From positions 50,533-114,532 of the forward strand of contig NZ_JBKQWU010000008.1 of assembly GCF_047275745.1 (NCBI RefSeq): a stretch of 64,000 nucleotides of DNA. The letters run 5' to 3'. The stretch's first letter is position 1; each line of letters starts with the position of its first letter. Position numbers and translations under genes: made by a program. Origin of the DNA: Amaricoccus sp047275745. GTDB lineage: Bacteria; Pseudomonadota; Alphaproteobacteria; Rhodobacterales; Rhodobacteraceae. Below, piece by piece: positions 8,097-15,562 of the stretch. Below the pieces are notes generated by a model, which was not told where the DNA came from, did not search any database, and saw only the letters and a list, made by a program, of their open reading frames with translations.

Positions 8097-9361
8097 CGGC
8101 GATCGCCGCGACGCGCGACGCCTTGCCCGCGGCGGCGCATCGGATCGGCGAGCCGAGCCCGCTCATCTTCCACCTCAGCGCCGCGCTGGCGGCCTATGCC
8201 CAGGCCCTGTTCGCGGCGCCCCGCGCGGATTCGCCGCGGTTCCCCTGGCTCGACGAATGCGCCGCCGACGCGGCCGCGCTCGGCCCGGACCTCAGCCAGG
8301 TCGAAGTCGCGGCGGAGATCGCCGCCCGGCTCGGCGCGACGATCCGGGGTCTGGAAATCTGGCAGGCGCATCCCTATCGCCGCGCGATGGACGAGCCGCC
8401 GGTGATCTGGGCCGAAGGCGCGGCGCGGCTCATCGACTATGGCGCCACGGGGCCGAGCGATCCGACGGCCCGCCCGGTTCTGGTGGTGCCGAGCCTGATC
8501 AACCGCCCCTATGTCCTCGACCTCCAGCCGGAGCGGTCGCTGCTGCGCTGGCTCGCCGCGCGGGGCGCACGCCCGCTCCTCCTCGAGTGGGGCGTTCCGG
8601 GACCCGCGGAGACGGGCTTCGGCCTCGACGACTACGGGGTGAAGCGCATCCTGCCGGCTCTCGCAATCGCACGGAGGCTCGGCGGCGGACCCGTGCCGGT
8701 GCTCGGCTATTGCATGGGCGGCACGCTCAGCGTGGGGGTCGCCGCCCGGCGTCCCGATCTGGTCGCGCGGCTGGTCACGATCGGGGCGCCCTGGGATTTC
8801 GCGCCGGTGGATGGCATCGCCGGAGGGTTCCGCGCGCTCCTGCGCGCCGAGGGACCGGAGCGGATCGAGGCGATGCTGGAGACTCTGGGCCAGGGTTTCG
8901 GCGCGGTGCCGGTCTCGCTCTTCCAGATGCTCTTCGCCATCGTCAACCCGATCCAGGCGGCGCTGAAGTTCCAGCGTCTCTCGCGGCTCGATCCGGCGAG
9001 CGCCGAGGCACTGCATTTCGTCGCGCTCGAGGACTGGCTCGCCGACGGCATTCCGATGGCGGCGCCGGCGGCCCGGGAGCTGCTGGTCGACTGGCAGATC
9101 CGCAACCTCACCGCGCGCGGCGAGTGGCGGTTCCTCGGCGGCCCGGTCAGGGCGGGCGACATCCGCTGCCCCACGCTGATCGTCGCCGGGAGGAATGACA
9201 CGATCGCCCCGCCCGCGCTGGCCGAGCCGCTCGCGGCCGCGATTCCGGGGGCGCGGCTCCTGAGCCCGGATACCGGCCATGTCGGCATGGCCGTCGGGAG
9301 CCACGCGCCGGCCCTGGTCTGGCGCCCGGTCGCGGAATTCCTCACTGCGAACCAGCCCTGA
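8093..9361 (+). CDS. PhaC-like alpha/beta hydrolase (short PHA synthase-type)
   Basis: Alpha/beta-fold enzyme of about 422 residues from the TTG at 8093. It has a PHA-synthase-type lipase box with a Cys nucleophile, GYCMGGT (Cys207), and candidate partners Asp369 (GRNDTI) and His396 (DTGHVG), which together form a Cys-Asp-His triad like PhaC. It is shorter than class I PhaC (about 590) and lacks most of the usual N-terminal domain. It lies between phaR and phaAB, so polymerising or remodelling PHA is the natural reading, but a PHA-related acyltransferase or depolymerase is also possible. The start is inferred from the overlap with the preceding small frame; a longer reading from 7874 is Arg-rich and unconvincing. 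Confidence 0.8.
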   Translation: MTAIAATRDALPAAAHRIGEPSPLIFHLSAALAAYAQALFAAPRADSPRFPWLDECAADAAALGPDLSQVEVAAEIAARLGATIRGLEIWQAHPYRRAMDEPPVIWAEGAARLIDYGATGPSDPTARPVLVVPSLINRPYVLDLQPERSLLRWLAARGARPLLLEWGVPGPAETGFGLDDYGVKRILPALAIARRLGGGPVPVLGYCMGGTLSVGVAARRPDLVARLVTIGAPWDFAPVDGIAGGFRALLRAEGPERIEAMLETLGQGFGAVPVSLFQMLFAIVNPIQAALKFQRLSRLDPASAEALHFVALEDWLADGIPMAAPAARELLVDWQIRNLTARGEWRFLGGPVRAGDIRCPTLIVAGRNDTIAPPALAEPLAAAIPGARLLSPDTGHVGMAVGSHAPALVWRPVAEFLTANQP

Positions 9362-9427
9362 AACGCTCCTCAGGCACGGGGGACAGTTGTGGTGCCCTCC
9401 GACATGTGCGACGAGGGGTCCCGAGCC

Positions 9428-9444
9428 GCGCACGAATCGTGCGC
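9428..9444. promoter_or_regulatory. 17-bp palindrome upstream of phaA
   Basis: GCGCACGA, one A, TCGTGCGC: perfect 8-bp arms, 60 bp before the phaA start. Its TGC/GCA content fits a possible PhaR site, since PhaR proteins of relatives are reported to bind TGC/GCA-rich sequence. Binding is inference. Confidence 0.45.
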
Positions 9445-9504
9445 AGGGGAGGCTCTCAGAATACTTTGAGTACGCGGCGCGCTTGCCCGTGGAAGGAGGA
9501 ACGT

Positions 9505-10680
9505 ATGACCAACATCGTAATCGCCTCGGCGGGACGTACCGCGGTTGGCAATTTCAACGGCGGCTTCGCGACCGTGCCGGCACATGATCTCGGCTCCGCC
9601 GTGATCAAGGGTGTGCTGGAGCGCGCCGGCGTCGATGCCGCGGATGTGTCCGAGACGATCCTCGGTCAGGTGCTGACCGCGGGCCAGGGTCAGAATCCCG
9701 CCCGTCAGGCGCATATCAACGCCGGTCTGCCGCAGGAAAGCGCGGCCTGGGGCATCAACCAGCTCTGCGGCTCGGGCCTCCGGGCGGTGGCGCTTGGCGC
9801 GCAGCACATCCTGCTCGGCGACGCGGAAGTCGTCGTCGCGGGCGGCCAGGAGAGCATGACCCTCGCCCCGCACACCGCCTTCCTGCGCGCGGGCCAGAAG
9901 ATGGGCGACCTCAGCTTCCGCGACTCGATGCTGGCCGATGGCCTCATGGACGCCTTCAACCAGTACCACATGGGCGTCACCGCCGAGAACGTCGCCAAGG
10001 AATGGCAGATCACCCGCGAGATGCAGGACGAATTCGCGGTCGCGAGCCAGAACAAGGCCGAGGCGGCGCAGAAGGCCGGCAGGTTCGACGACGAGATCAT
10101 CCCCTATACCGTGAAGACCCGGAAGGGCGAGACGATCGTCGACAAGGACGAGTTCATCCGCCACGGCGCGACGCTCGAATCGATCCAGAAGGTGCGCCCG
10201 GCCTTCCAGAAGGACGGCACCGTGACGGCGGCGAATGCGAGCGGCATCAACGACGGCGCCGCCGCCGTGCTGCTCATGACCGCCGAGAACGCCGAGAAGC
10301 GCGGCATCGAGCCGCTGGCCCGCATCGTCTCCTATGCGACCGTCGGCCTCGACCCGAAGATCATGGGCGTCGGCCCGATCTACGCGAGCCGCAAGGCGCT
10401 TGCGAAGGCCGGCTGGAAGATCGACGATCTCGACCTCGTGGAAGCCAACGAAGCCTTCGCGGCCCAGGCCTGCGCCGTGAACAAGGACATGGGCTGGGAT
10501 ACCTCGAAGGTGAACGTGAACGGCGGCGCGATCGCGATCGGCCACCCGATCGGCGCCTCGGGCGCCCGCGTGCTCAACACGCTGCTCTACGAGATGAAGC
10601 GCCGCGACGCGAAGAAGGGCCTCGCCACGCTCTGCATCGGCGGCGGCATGGGCGTCGCGATGTGCGTCGAGCGTCCGTGA
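9505..10680 (+). CDS. phaA: Acetyl-CoA acetyltransferase (beta-ketothiolase)
   Basis: Condenses two acetyl-CoA to acetoacetyl-CoA, the first step of polyhydroxybutyrate synthesis. 391 residues, the normal thiolase length. The catalytic residues are all visible: nucleophile Cys88 (LCGSG), His347 (GHPIGASGAR) and Cys377 (CIGGGMG). ATG 9505 follows GGAGGA at good spacing. phaB follows 117 bp downstream, with a strong hairpin between them. Confidence 0.96.
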   Translation: MTNIVIASAGRTAVGNFNGGFATVPAHDLGSAVIKGVLERAGVDAADVSETILGQVLTAGQGQNPARQAHINAGLPQESAAWGINQLCGSGLRAVALGAQHILLGDAEVVVAGGQESMTLAPHTAFLRAGQKMGDLSFRDSMLADGLMDAFNQYHMGVTAENVAKEWQITREMQDEFAVASQNKAEAAQKAGRFDDEIIPYTVKTRKGETIVDKDEFIRHGATLESIQKVRPAFQKDGTVTAANASGINDGAAAVLLMTAENAEKRGIEPLARIVSYATVGLDPKIMGVGPIYASRKALAKAGWKIDDLDLVEANEAFAAQACAVNKDMGWDTSKVNVNGGAIAIGHPIGASGARVLNTLLYEMKRRDAKKGLATLCIGGGMGVAMCVERP

Positions 10681-10737
10681 CTTCCGCGCCGACCCGGGCG
10701 CTGACCCCGGCGCCGGTCGGCTGACGGCTCCAACCGC

Positions 10738-10765
10738 CGCGCCGGGACGCAGGAGTCCCGGCGCG
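10738..10765 (+). other. Strong hairpin between phaA and phaB
   Basis: Perfect 11-bp stem, CGCGCCGGGAC with GTCCCGGCGCG, loop GCAGGA. No T run follows on either strand, so it is not a standard terminator. It may stabilise the phaA message or set the phaA:phaB ratio. Confidence 0.65.
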
Positions 10766-10797
10766 ATCAAAAAAGCTTCTCAATCGGAGGAACGAAC

Positions 10798-11523
10798 ATG
10801 GGACGTGTGGCACTCGTCACCGGCGGGTCGCGCGGCATCGGCGCGGCGATCTCTCTGGCGCTCAAGGAGGCTGGCTTCACCGTGGCCGCGAACTACGCGG
10901 GTAACGACGAGGCGGCGAAGAAATTCACCGACGAGCACGGCATCAAGACCTACAAGTGGTCGGTCGCCGACTACGACGCCTGCGCCGAGGGCATCAAGCA
11001 GGTCGAGGCCGACAACGGCCCGGTCGAGGTGCTGGTCAACAACGCCGGCATCACCCGCGACGCGATGTTCCACAAGATGACGCCGCAGCAGTGGAAAGAG
11101 GTGATGGACACGAACCTCACCGGCGTCTTCAACATGACCCATCCGATCTGGACGGGCATGCGCGACCGGAAGTTCGGCCGGATCATCAACATCTCCTCCG
11201 TCAACGGCCAGAAGGGTCAGGCGGGTCAGGCGAACTACTCCGCCGCCAAGGCGGGCGACCTCGGCTTCACCAAGGCGCTGGCCCAGGAAGGCGCGCGCGC
11301 CGGCATCACCGTGAACGCGGTTTGCCCGGGCTACATCGGCACCGAGATGGTGCGTGCGATCGACGAGAAGGTGCTGAACGAGCGCATCATCCCGCAGATC
11401 CCGGTCGGCCGTCTCGGCGAGCCGGAAGAGATCGCGCGGATCGTGGCCTTCCTCGCCTCCGACGACGCGAGCTTCATCACCGGATCGACGATTTCCGCGA
11501 ACGGCGGCCAGTTCGTCGTCTGA
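10798..11523 (+). CDS. phaB: Acetoacetyl-CoA reductase (NADPH)
   Basis: Short-chain dehydrogenase, 241 residues, reducing acetoacetyl-CoA to (R)-3-hydroxybutyryl-CoA for PHA synthesis. The cofactor loop TGGSRGIG is at residues 8-15 and NNAG at 81-84. The catalytic set is Ser134, Tyr147 and Lys151 inside NGQKGQAGQANYSAAK, the hallmark of acetoacetyl-CoA reductases as opposed to FabG. An AGGAACGAAC ribosome site precedes ATG 10798. A terminator follows at 11550. Confidence 0.95.
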   Translation: MGRVALVTGGSRGIGAAISLALKEAGFTVAANYAGNDEAAKKFTDEHGIKTYKWSVADYDACAEGIKQVEADNGPVEVLVNNAGITRDAMFHKMTPQQWKEVMDTNLTGVFNMTHPIWTGMRDRKFGRIINISSVNGQKGQAGQANYSAAKAGDLGFTKALAQEGARAGITVNAVCPGYIGTEMVRAIDEKVLNERIIPQIPVGRLGEPEEIARIVAFLASDDASFITGSTISANGGQFVV

Positions 11524-11549
11524 CCGGCGGAAAGCTGCGACAATCCTTC

Positions 11550-11575
11550 AAGGGCGCCCGTCTGGGCGCCCTTTC
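11550..11575 (+). terminator. Terminator after phaB
   Basis: AAGGGCGCCC, loop GTCT, GGGCGCCCTTT: a perfect 10-bp stem followed by a short T run. It closes the phaA-phaB unit. Confidence 0.85.
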
Positions 11576-11666
11576 GCGTTCCCGGGGCGCGCGCGCGCCC
11601 ATCGCCACCTCTTGTCGGGGTGCGGTGAACGCGGCACATGGAGGAATGCGTGGACGGAGGCAGCCC

Positions 11667-12407
11667 ATGAAGATCGGAATCCTGGAGACCGGCGAGGTCG
11701 CGGAAGAACTGCGGACCCGCCACGGCGACTATCCGGCGATGTTCCGCGAGCTTCTCGCCGCGGCCGATCCCGCGTTCGAATTCGGAACCGTCCGGGTGGT
11801 GGCAGGGGAGATGCCGGCCTCCCCGCGTCAGGCGGATGCCTGGCTCGTCACCGGTTCGCGCCACGGCGTCTACGACGATCTGCCCTGGATCGAGCCGCTG
11901 AAGGCCTTTCTGCGCGATTGCGTCGCGGCCCATGTTCCCGTCGTCGGCATCTGCTTCGGCCATCAGATCCTCGCCGAGGCGCTCGGCGGCCGCGCGGTGA
12001 AATCGGATCGTGGCTGGGGGCTCGGCGTGCATGACTACCAACTCGTCTCCCGGCCGGGCTGGCTGGCCGACGCTCCGGAGACCTTCTCCATGCGCGCCGT
12101 GCATCAGGATCAGGTGGTAACACAGCCGCCGGGAACGACGGTGCTGGCGAAGTCGGCGTTCTGCGATTTCGCCGCCCTCGCCTATGGCGATCCCGAGACG
12201 CCGGACGCGATCTCGCTCCAGCCGCATCCCGAATTCGGGGCGGAGTACATGGCAGAGCTTCTGGACCTGCGCGCGGGCACGTCCTTTCCGCTGCCCGATC
12301 TCGACGCGGCCCGGCCCGGGCTCGCGCGCGCGGTGGCGAATACGGACTGGGCGCGCTGGATCGCCGCCTACCTTCGGCGGGCGGAGGCCGCGCGGGACGC
12401 CGCCTGA
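11667..12407 (+). CDS. Type 1 glutamine amidotransferase (GMP synthase-like)
   Basis: Class I glutamine amidotransferase, 246 residues. The nucleophile elbow is GICFGHQI with the active Cys, and QPHPEF holds the His-Glu pair. There is no synthetase domain, so it is a stand-alone GuaA-like amidotransferase, a group that includes gamma-glutamyl hydrolase-like enzymes and YfeJ-type proteins; the substrate is unknown. ATG 11667 has a GGAGG site. It is convergent with a small membrane-protein gene, leaving 3 bp between stops. Confidence 0.88.
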   Translation: MKIGILETGEVAEELRTRHGDYPAMFRELLAAADPAFEFGTVRVVAGEMPASPRQADAWLVTGSRHGVYDDLPWIEPLKAFLRDCVAAHVPVVGICFGHQILAEALGGRAVKSDRGWGLGVHDYQLVSRPGWLADAPETFSMRAVHQDQVVTQPPGTTVLAKSAFCDFAALAYGDPETPDAISLQPHPEFGAEYMAELLDLRAGTSFPLPDLDAARPGLARAVANTDWARWIAAYLRRAEAARDAA

Positions 12408-12410
12408 GGC

Positions 12411-12629
12411 CTAGCCGAGCATCAGCCCGACAACCATGAGGCCGAGCCCGAGCGCCGCGAGCCCCACGGAGCCGAAATTGATCGCGAGCAACCGCCGCAG
12501 CCGGGCCTGGACCACTTCCGGCGCGGGTTTCTCGCGGCGGATCACATAGCCGGTACGCACGCAGTAGCCGAGCCCGACGAGACCGGCGGCGACCATCAGC
12601 CCCCCCAGAATGACCAGAAGCGTCATCAT
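12411..12629 (-). CDS. Small two-helix membrane protein, unknown
   Basis: 72-residue protein with two hydrophobic segments (about residues 2-22 and 48-70) joined by a basic loop containing YVIRREKPAP and QARLRRLL. The loop charge suggests both ends face the periplasm. I cannot assign a family. Coding is supported by the typical membrane-protein composition and by the tight fit between two real genes. Confidence 0.6.
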   Translation of the reverse strand: MMTLLVILGGLMVAAGLVGLGYCVRTGYVIRREKPAPEVVQARLRRLLAINFGSVGLAALGLGLMVVGLMLG

Positions 12630-12756
12630 CGCGCGGCCCTCCCCTCCAAGGTGTTCGAGGGGCGCGTTTAGGGGCCGGTTTCCGGCGGCGCAAGGGCCTT
12701 GTTCCCGCGGGGGACGGAGGCTAGGTTCCGCGCCGCGTCTCAGAGGGGAAGATCAA

Positions 12757-13023
12757 TTGGACGAAATGATCGAGGATGATGCCCCGGCCGCCTACAAGGT
12801 CACGGCGGGCGAACTGCGCCAGTTCATCGAGCGCTTCGAGCGGCTCGACGAGGAGAAGAAGGCGATCGCCGAGCATCAGAAGGAAGTCATGGCCGAGGCC
12901 AAGGCGCGCGGCTACGACACCAAGGTGCTGCGCAAGCTCATCGCGCTGCGCAGGAAGGACCCGGCCGACGTGTCGGAGGAGGAGGCGATTCTCGAGGTCT
13001 ACAAGCAGGCGCTCGGCATGTGA
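12757..13023 (+). CDS. gapR: GapR-like DNA-binding protein (DUF2312)
   Basis: 88-residue nucleoid-associated protein. The DUF2312 pattern is clear: VTAGELRQFIERFERLDEEK, then AEAKARGYD, LRKLIALRRKD and EEEAILEVYKQALGM. In Caulobacter GapR binds overtwisted, AT-rich DNA ahead of polymerases and stimulates gyrase and topoisomerase IV. The TTG at 12757 is chosen because GAGGGGAA lies 6 bp before it; ATG 12766 would leave 15 bp. It is monocistronic, with a palindrome 20 bp after the stop. Confidence 0.92.
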   Translation: MDEMIEDDAPAAYKVTAGELRQFIERFERLDEEKKAIAEHQKEVMAEAKARGYDTKVLRKLIALRRKDPADVSEEEAILEVYKQALGM

Positions 13024-13042
13024 GGGGGATCGGCGCGGGTGA

Positions 13043-13063
13043 TTCGTCACGCCGCGTGACGAA
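13043..13063. promoter_or_regulatory. Perfect 9-bp inverted repeat after gapR
   Basis: TTCGTCACG, spacer CCG, CGTGACGAA. No T tract follows, so an operator for the downstream small gene, or an mRNA 3' hairpin for gapR, is more likely than a terminator. Confidence 0.5.
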
Positions 13064-13210
13064 ATTCGCTCCCGGTAATGCGCGTTTATGCTCAGATATC
13101 ATTGGACTTTCCTGATTGCGCGCATTTGTGAGCATTACCGCGCTTGCCTTTTTGCTGCAGGTGCGAAATGGTTTGCTCGTCAGGTCCGAGGGGACCGCAA
13201 GGAGAAGCCC

Positions 13211-13387
13211 ATGCTTGAGCAGACCAAGACCGAACTGTTGCGTATCTCGATCGAGGACGAACTGGGTGGTTTCCGGCATTTCGCCGACCTGCCCTCCACC
13301 GAACTCGAAACCATGGCGGCGCGGATCGTTCGCGTCGTGACCGACGTGCTCGGCCAGTCCGAGGCGCCGGAAGCCAAGGCTGCCTGA
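13211..13387 (+). CDS. Small hypothetical protein, 58 aa
   Basis: Acidic, probably helical small protein beginning MLEQTKTELLRIS. ATG 13211 is chosen because AAGGAG sits 7 bp before it. It has no Cys, signal or membrane segment. The upstream region (13157-13167) shares the 11-mer GCAGGTGCGAA with the phaR/phaC-like intergenic region, a weak hint of common regulation with the PHA genes. Function unknown. Confidence 0.6.
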   Translation: MLEQTKTELLRISIEDELGGFRHFADLPSTELETMAARIVRVVTDVLGQSEAPEAKAA

Positions 13388-13485
13388 ATCCGGCCCGCCT
13401 GAGGCCCGCGGCGGAGCCGGAACACGGGGCCCCGCCCGCCCCCTTGGCCGCGCAGCCCGTCAGATCGCGGCGTCAAGTCGCAGCG

Positions 13486-13896
13486 TCAGGCGAAATGCGC
13501 GGCCACTTCGCGCCGGTGAGGCCGGCGCCTGTGCTCCCAGAGATAGATCCCCTGCCAGGTGCCAAGGAGCGGCGTCCCGTCGGCGACGGGGATCGACAGC
13601 GACACCGGCAGAACCGCGGCCTTCAGATGCGCCGGCATGTCGTCGGCGCCTTCCAGGACATGCGTGAGCCAGGACATCGCCGGATCGTCCGCCGAGGGCA
13701 CGAACCTGCCGAGCCACGTCTCCAGATCGGCCCGCGCCGAGGGATCGGCGTTCTCCTGTATCAGGAGCGAGCAGGAGGTGTGTCGGACGAAGAGCGTCAG
13801 CAGCCCGTCCCCCGCCCCGCGGGTGAAGCGGCGAACTTCCGCCGTGAACTCGTAGAGTCCCGGCCCATCGGTCGCCATCGTGAAGATCGTTCGCAT
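13486..13896 (-). CDS. YjbQ/UPF0047 family protein
   Basis: 136-residue protein of the YjbQ (UPF0047) family, for which a weak thiamine-phosphate synthase activity has been described in E. coli; the physiological role is unclear. Family marks: GLLTLFVRHTSCSLLIQENAD, with the conserved His and the ENAD motif, then GTWQGIYLWEHR at the C-terminus. ATG 13896 opens MRTIFTM. It is divergent from the dienelactone hydrolase pseudogene, 54 bp away. Confidence 0.9.
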   Translation of the reverse strand: MRTIFTMATDGPGLYEFTAEVRRFTRGAGDGLLTLFVRHTSCSLLIQENADPSARADLETWLGRFVPSADDPAMSWLTHVLEGADDMPAHLKAAVLPVSLSIPVADGTPLLGTWQGIYLWEHRRRPHRREVAAHFA

Positions 13897-13950
13897 ACTG
13901 TCACCGTGCACCCGCGCTGAGGTCCGATCACGATAACAAGAGAGCCTGCG

Positions 13951-14837
13951 ATGACCAGACTGACCGCCAGGGATCTTCGTCCCGATCCGCTGGAACTCCA
14001 CGACCATCACGCCCTTGGCAGGATCACGAAACGCGCGTTCCTCGGCCATGCCGCGAAATTCGCAGTGACGAGCATGGCCGCGACCGGACTGCTCGGCGCG
14101 TTGAGCCCGAACGACGCGCTCGCGCGGCAGGTGAGCGACACCGATCCCGATATCCTGGCGAACTACCTCACCTACGCCTCGCCACTCGGCCACGGCGAGG
14201 TGCGCGGCTATCTCGTCCTGCCGGCGAAAGTGGCCGGCAAGGTGCCGGGCGTCGTCGTGGCGCATGAGAACCACGGGCTGACCCCCCATATCGAGGATGT
14301 CGCGCGCCGCGTCGCCAAGGCCGGGTTCATCGCGCTCGCCCCCGACGGGCTGACCGCGGTCGGCGGTTATCCGGGCAATGACGAGGCGGGGCGCGAACTC
14401 CAGAGCAAGGTCGATCCCGAGAAGCTGATGAACGACTTCTTCGCGGCGGTCGAGTTCCTGATGGCCGATCCCCGGACAACCGGAATGTCGGGATCACCGG
14501 CTTCGGCTACGGCGGCGGGGTCGCCAACGCGGCGGCGGTCGCCTTTCCCGAGCTCGGCGCGGCGGTTCCGTTCTACGGCCAGCAGGCGGCGGCGACCGAT
14601 GTTCCGAAGATCCAGGCGCCGATCCTGCTCCACTATGCCGGTCTCGACGCGCGGATCAACGAGGGCTGGCCGCCCTACGAAGCCGCGCTCGGGGAGTACG
14701 GCAAGACCTACGAGGCCCATGTCTACCCGGAGACGCATCACGGCTTCCACGACGACACCACGCCGCGTTACGACCCGACGGCGGCCGATCTCGCCTGGCA
14801 GCGGACGATCGACTGGTTCAACAGGTATTTGACCTGA
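13951..14837 (+). pseudogene. Dienelactone hydrolase family protein, frameshifted
   Basis: Reads as a secreted dienelactone-hydrolase-like enzyme with a Tat-like leader (TKRAFLGHAA, Lys-Arg rather than Arg-Arg) and a good domain up to EFLMADPRTTG. There the frame breaks: one base appears to be missing near 14481-14484. The reading continues in another frame from NVGITGFGYGGGVAN to WFNRYLT, ending TGA 14835-14837. In the second part the nucleophile elbow is GFGYGG, with Gly where the family has Cys. Asp and His (YAGLDARI; THHGFHDDT) remain. Two independent lesions suggest a decayed gene, unless both are sequencing errors. Confidence 0.8.
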
Positions 14838-14883
14838 CCCCTGAAACTTGCGAAATCGCTTCGGAACATCTCGGAAGCGGATT

Positions 14884-15552
14884 TTGGCTCTCGGAAGGAT
14901 CATCACCCCTCGCGCCCAGCGGCTCCGGCGTAGCCTCGCCGGCCTGCTCGCACTCGCGCTCGCTCTCGTGGCGACCGGCCCGGTCGCGGCGTGGTCACCC
15001 GACGAATTTTTCTCGCGTTGCGAAAACGACTGCGCCTTCTCCCTTTTCGCCGGCGACTATATCGAAGATTCGCTCAACGACATGCTGCTCATGAGACCGC
15101 CGCCGACCGGCTGGGACTTTACCGATGAGGACCAGTTCGTCGGGCTGGCCTTCTCGCGCCGGACCCGCCTCTACGCCAGGCACTTCACCTTCGAGCCGGA
15201 ATTCGGCGTCGGCCAGCGTTACGGGCGGCAGGACGTGACGGAGGTCTGGGGCGCGCTCTTCCTACGCTATCAGGGCCTTCCGTGGGATGCCTATCTGCCC
15301 ACGACCTTCGCTGTCTCGACCGGGCTGAACTGGGCATCCGAAATTTCGGAAACGGAGAGAGAGCGCGCCCGCGACGGCAAGGGCGACAACCTCATGCACT
15401 ATCTGGCGCCGGAAGTGACCTTCGCCCTGCCGGACGCGCCCGACAGCCAGCTCTTTTTCCGCATCCATCACCGATCCGGCGTCTTCGGCCTCGTGAACGA
15501 CGCCCACGGCGGCGCGCATTACGGCACGATCGGGCTCCGCATCTGGTTCTGA
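14884..15552 (+). CDS. Putative outer-membrane beta-barrel protein (PagL-like)
   Basis: About 222 residues with a signal peptide (basic RLRRS, hydrophobic GLLALALALVATG, cleavage near VAAWS). The mature part has alternating hydrophobic beta strands and ends in Phe (LRIWF), as in outer-membrane barrels. FRIHHRSGVFG recalls the His/Ser region of PagL lipid A deacylase-like proteins, but I cannot confirm that activity. TTG 14884 or TTG 14848 could start it. A Cys pair (CENDC) lies just after the cleavage site. It is convergent with recQ. Confidence 0.7.
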   Translation: MALGRIITPRAQRLRRSLAGLLALALALVATGPVAAWSPDEFFSRCENDCAFSLFAGDYIEDSLNDMLLMRPPPTGWDFTDEDQFVGLAFSRRTRLYARHFTFEPEFGVGQRYGRQDVTEVWGALFLRYQGLPWDAYLPTTFAVSTGLNWASEISETERERARDGKGDNLMHYLAPEVTFALPDAPDSQLFFRIHHRSGVFGLVNDAHGGAHYGTIGLRIWF

Positions 15553-15562
15553 GCCCAGGGGC

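Noticed and set aside
13043..13063. Terminator for gapR
   Set aside because: The stem is good but no T run follows on either strand.
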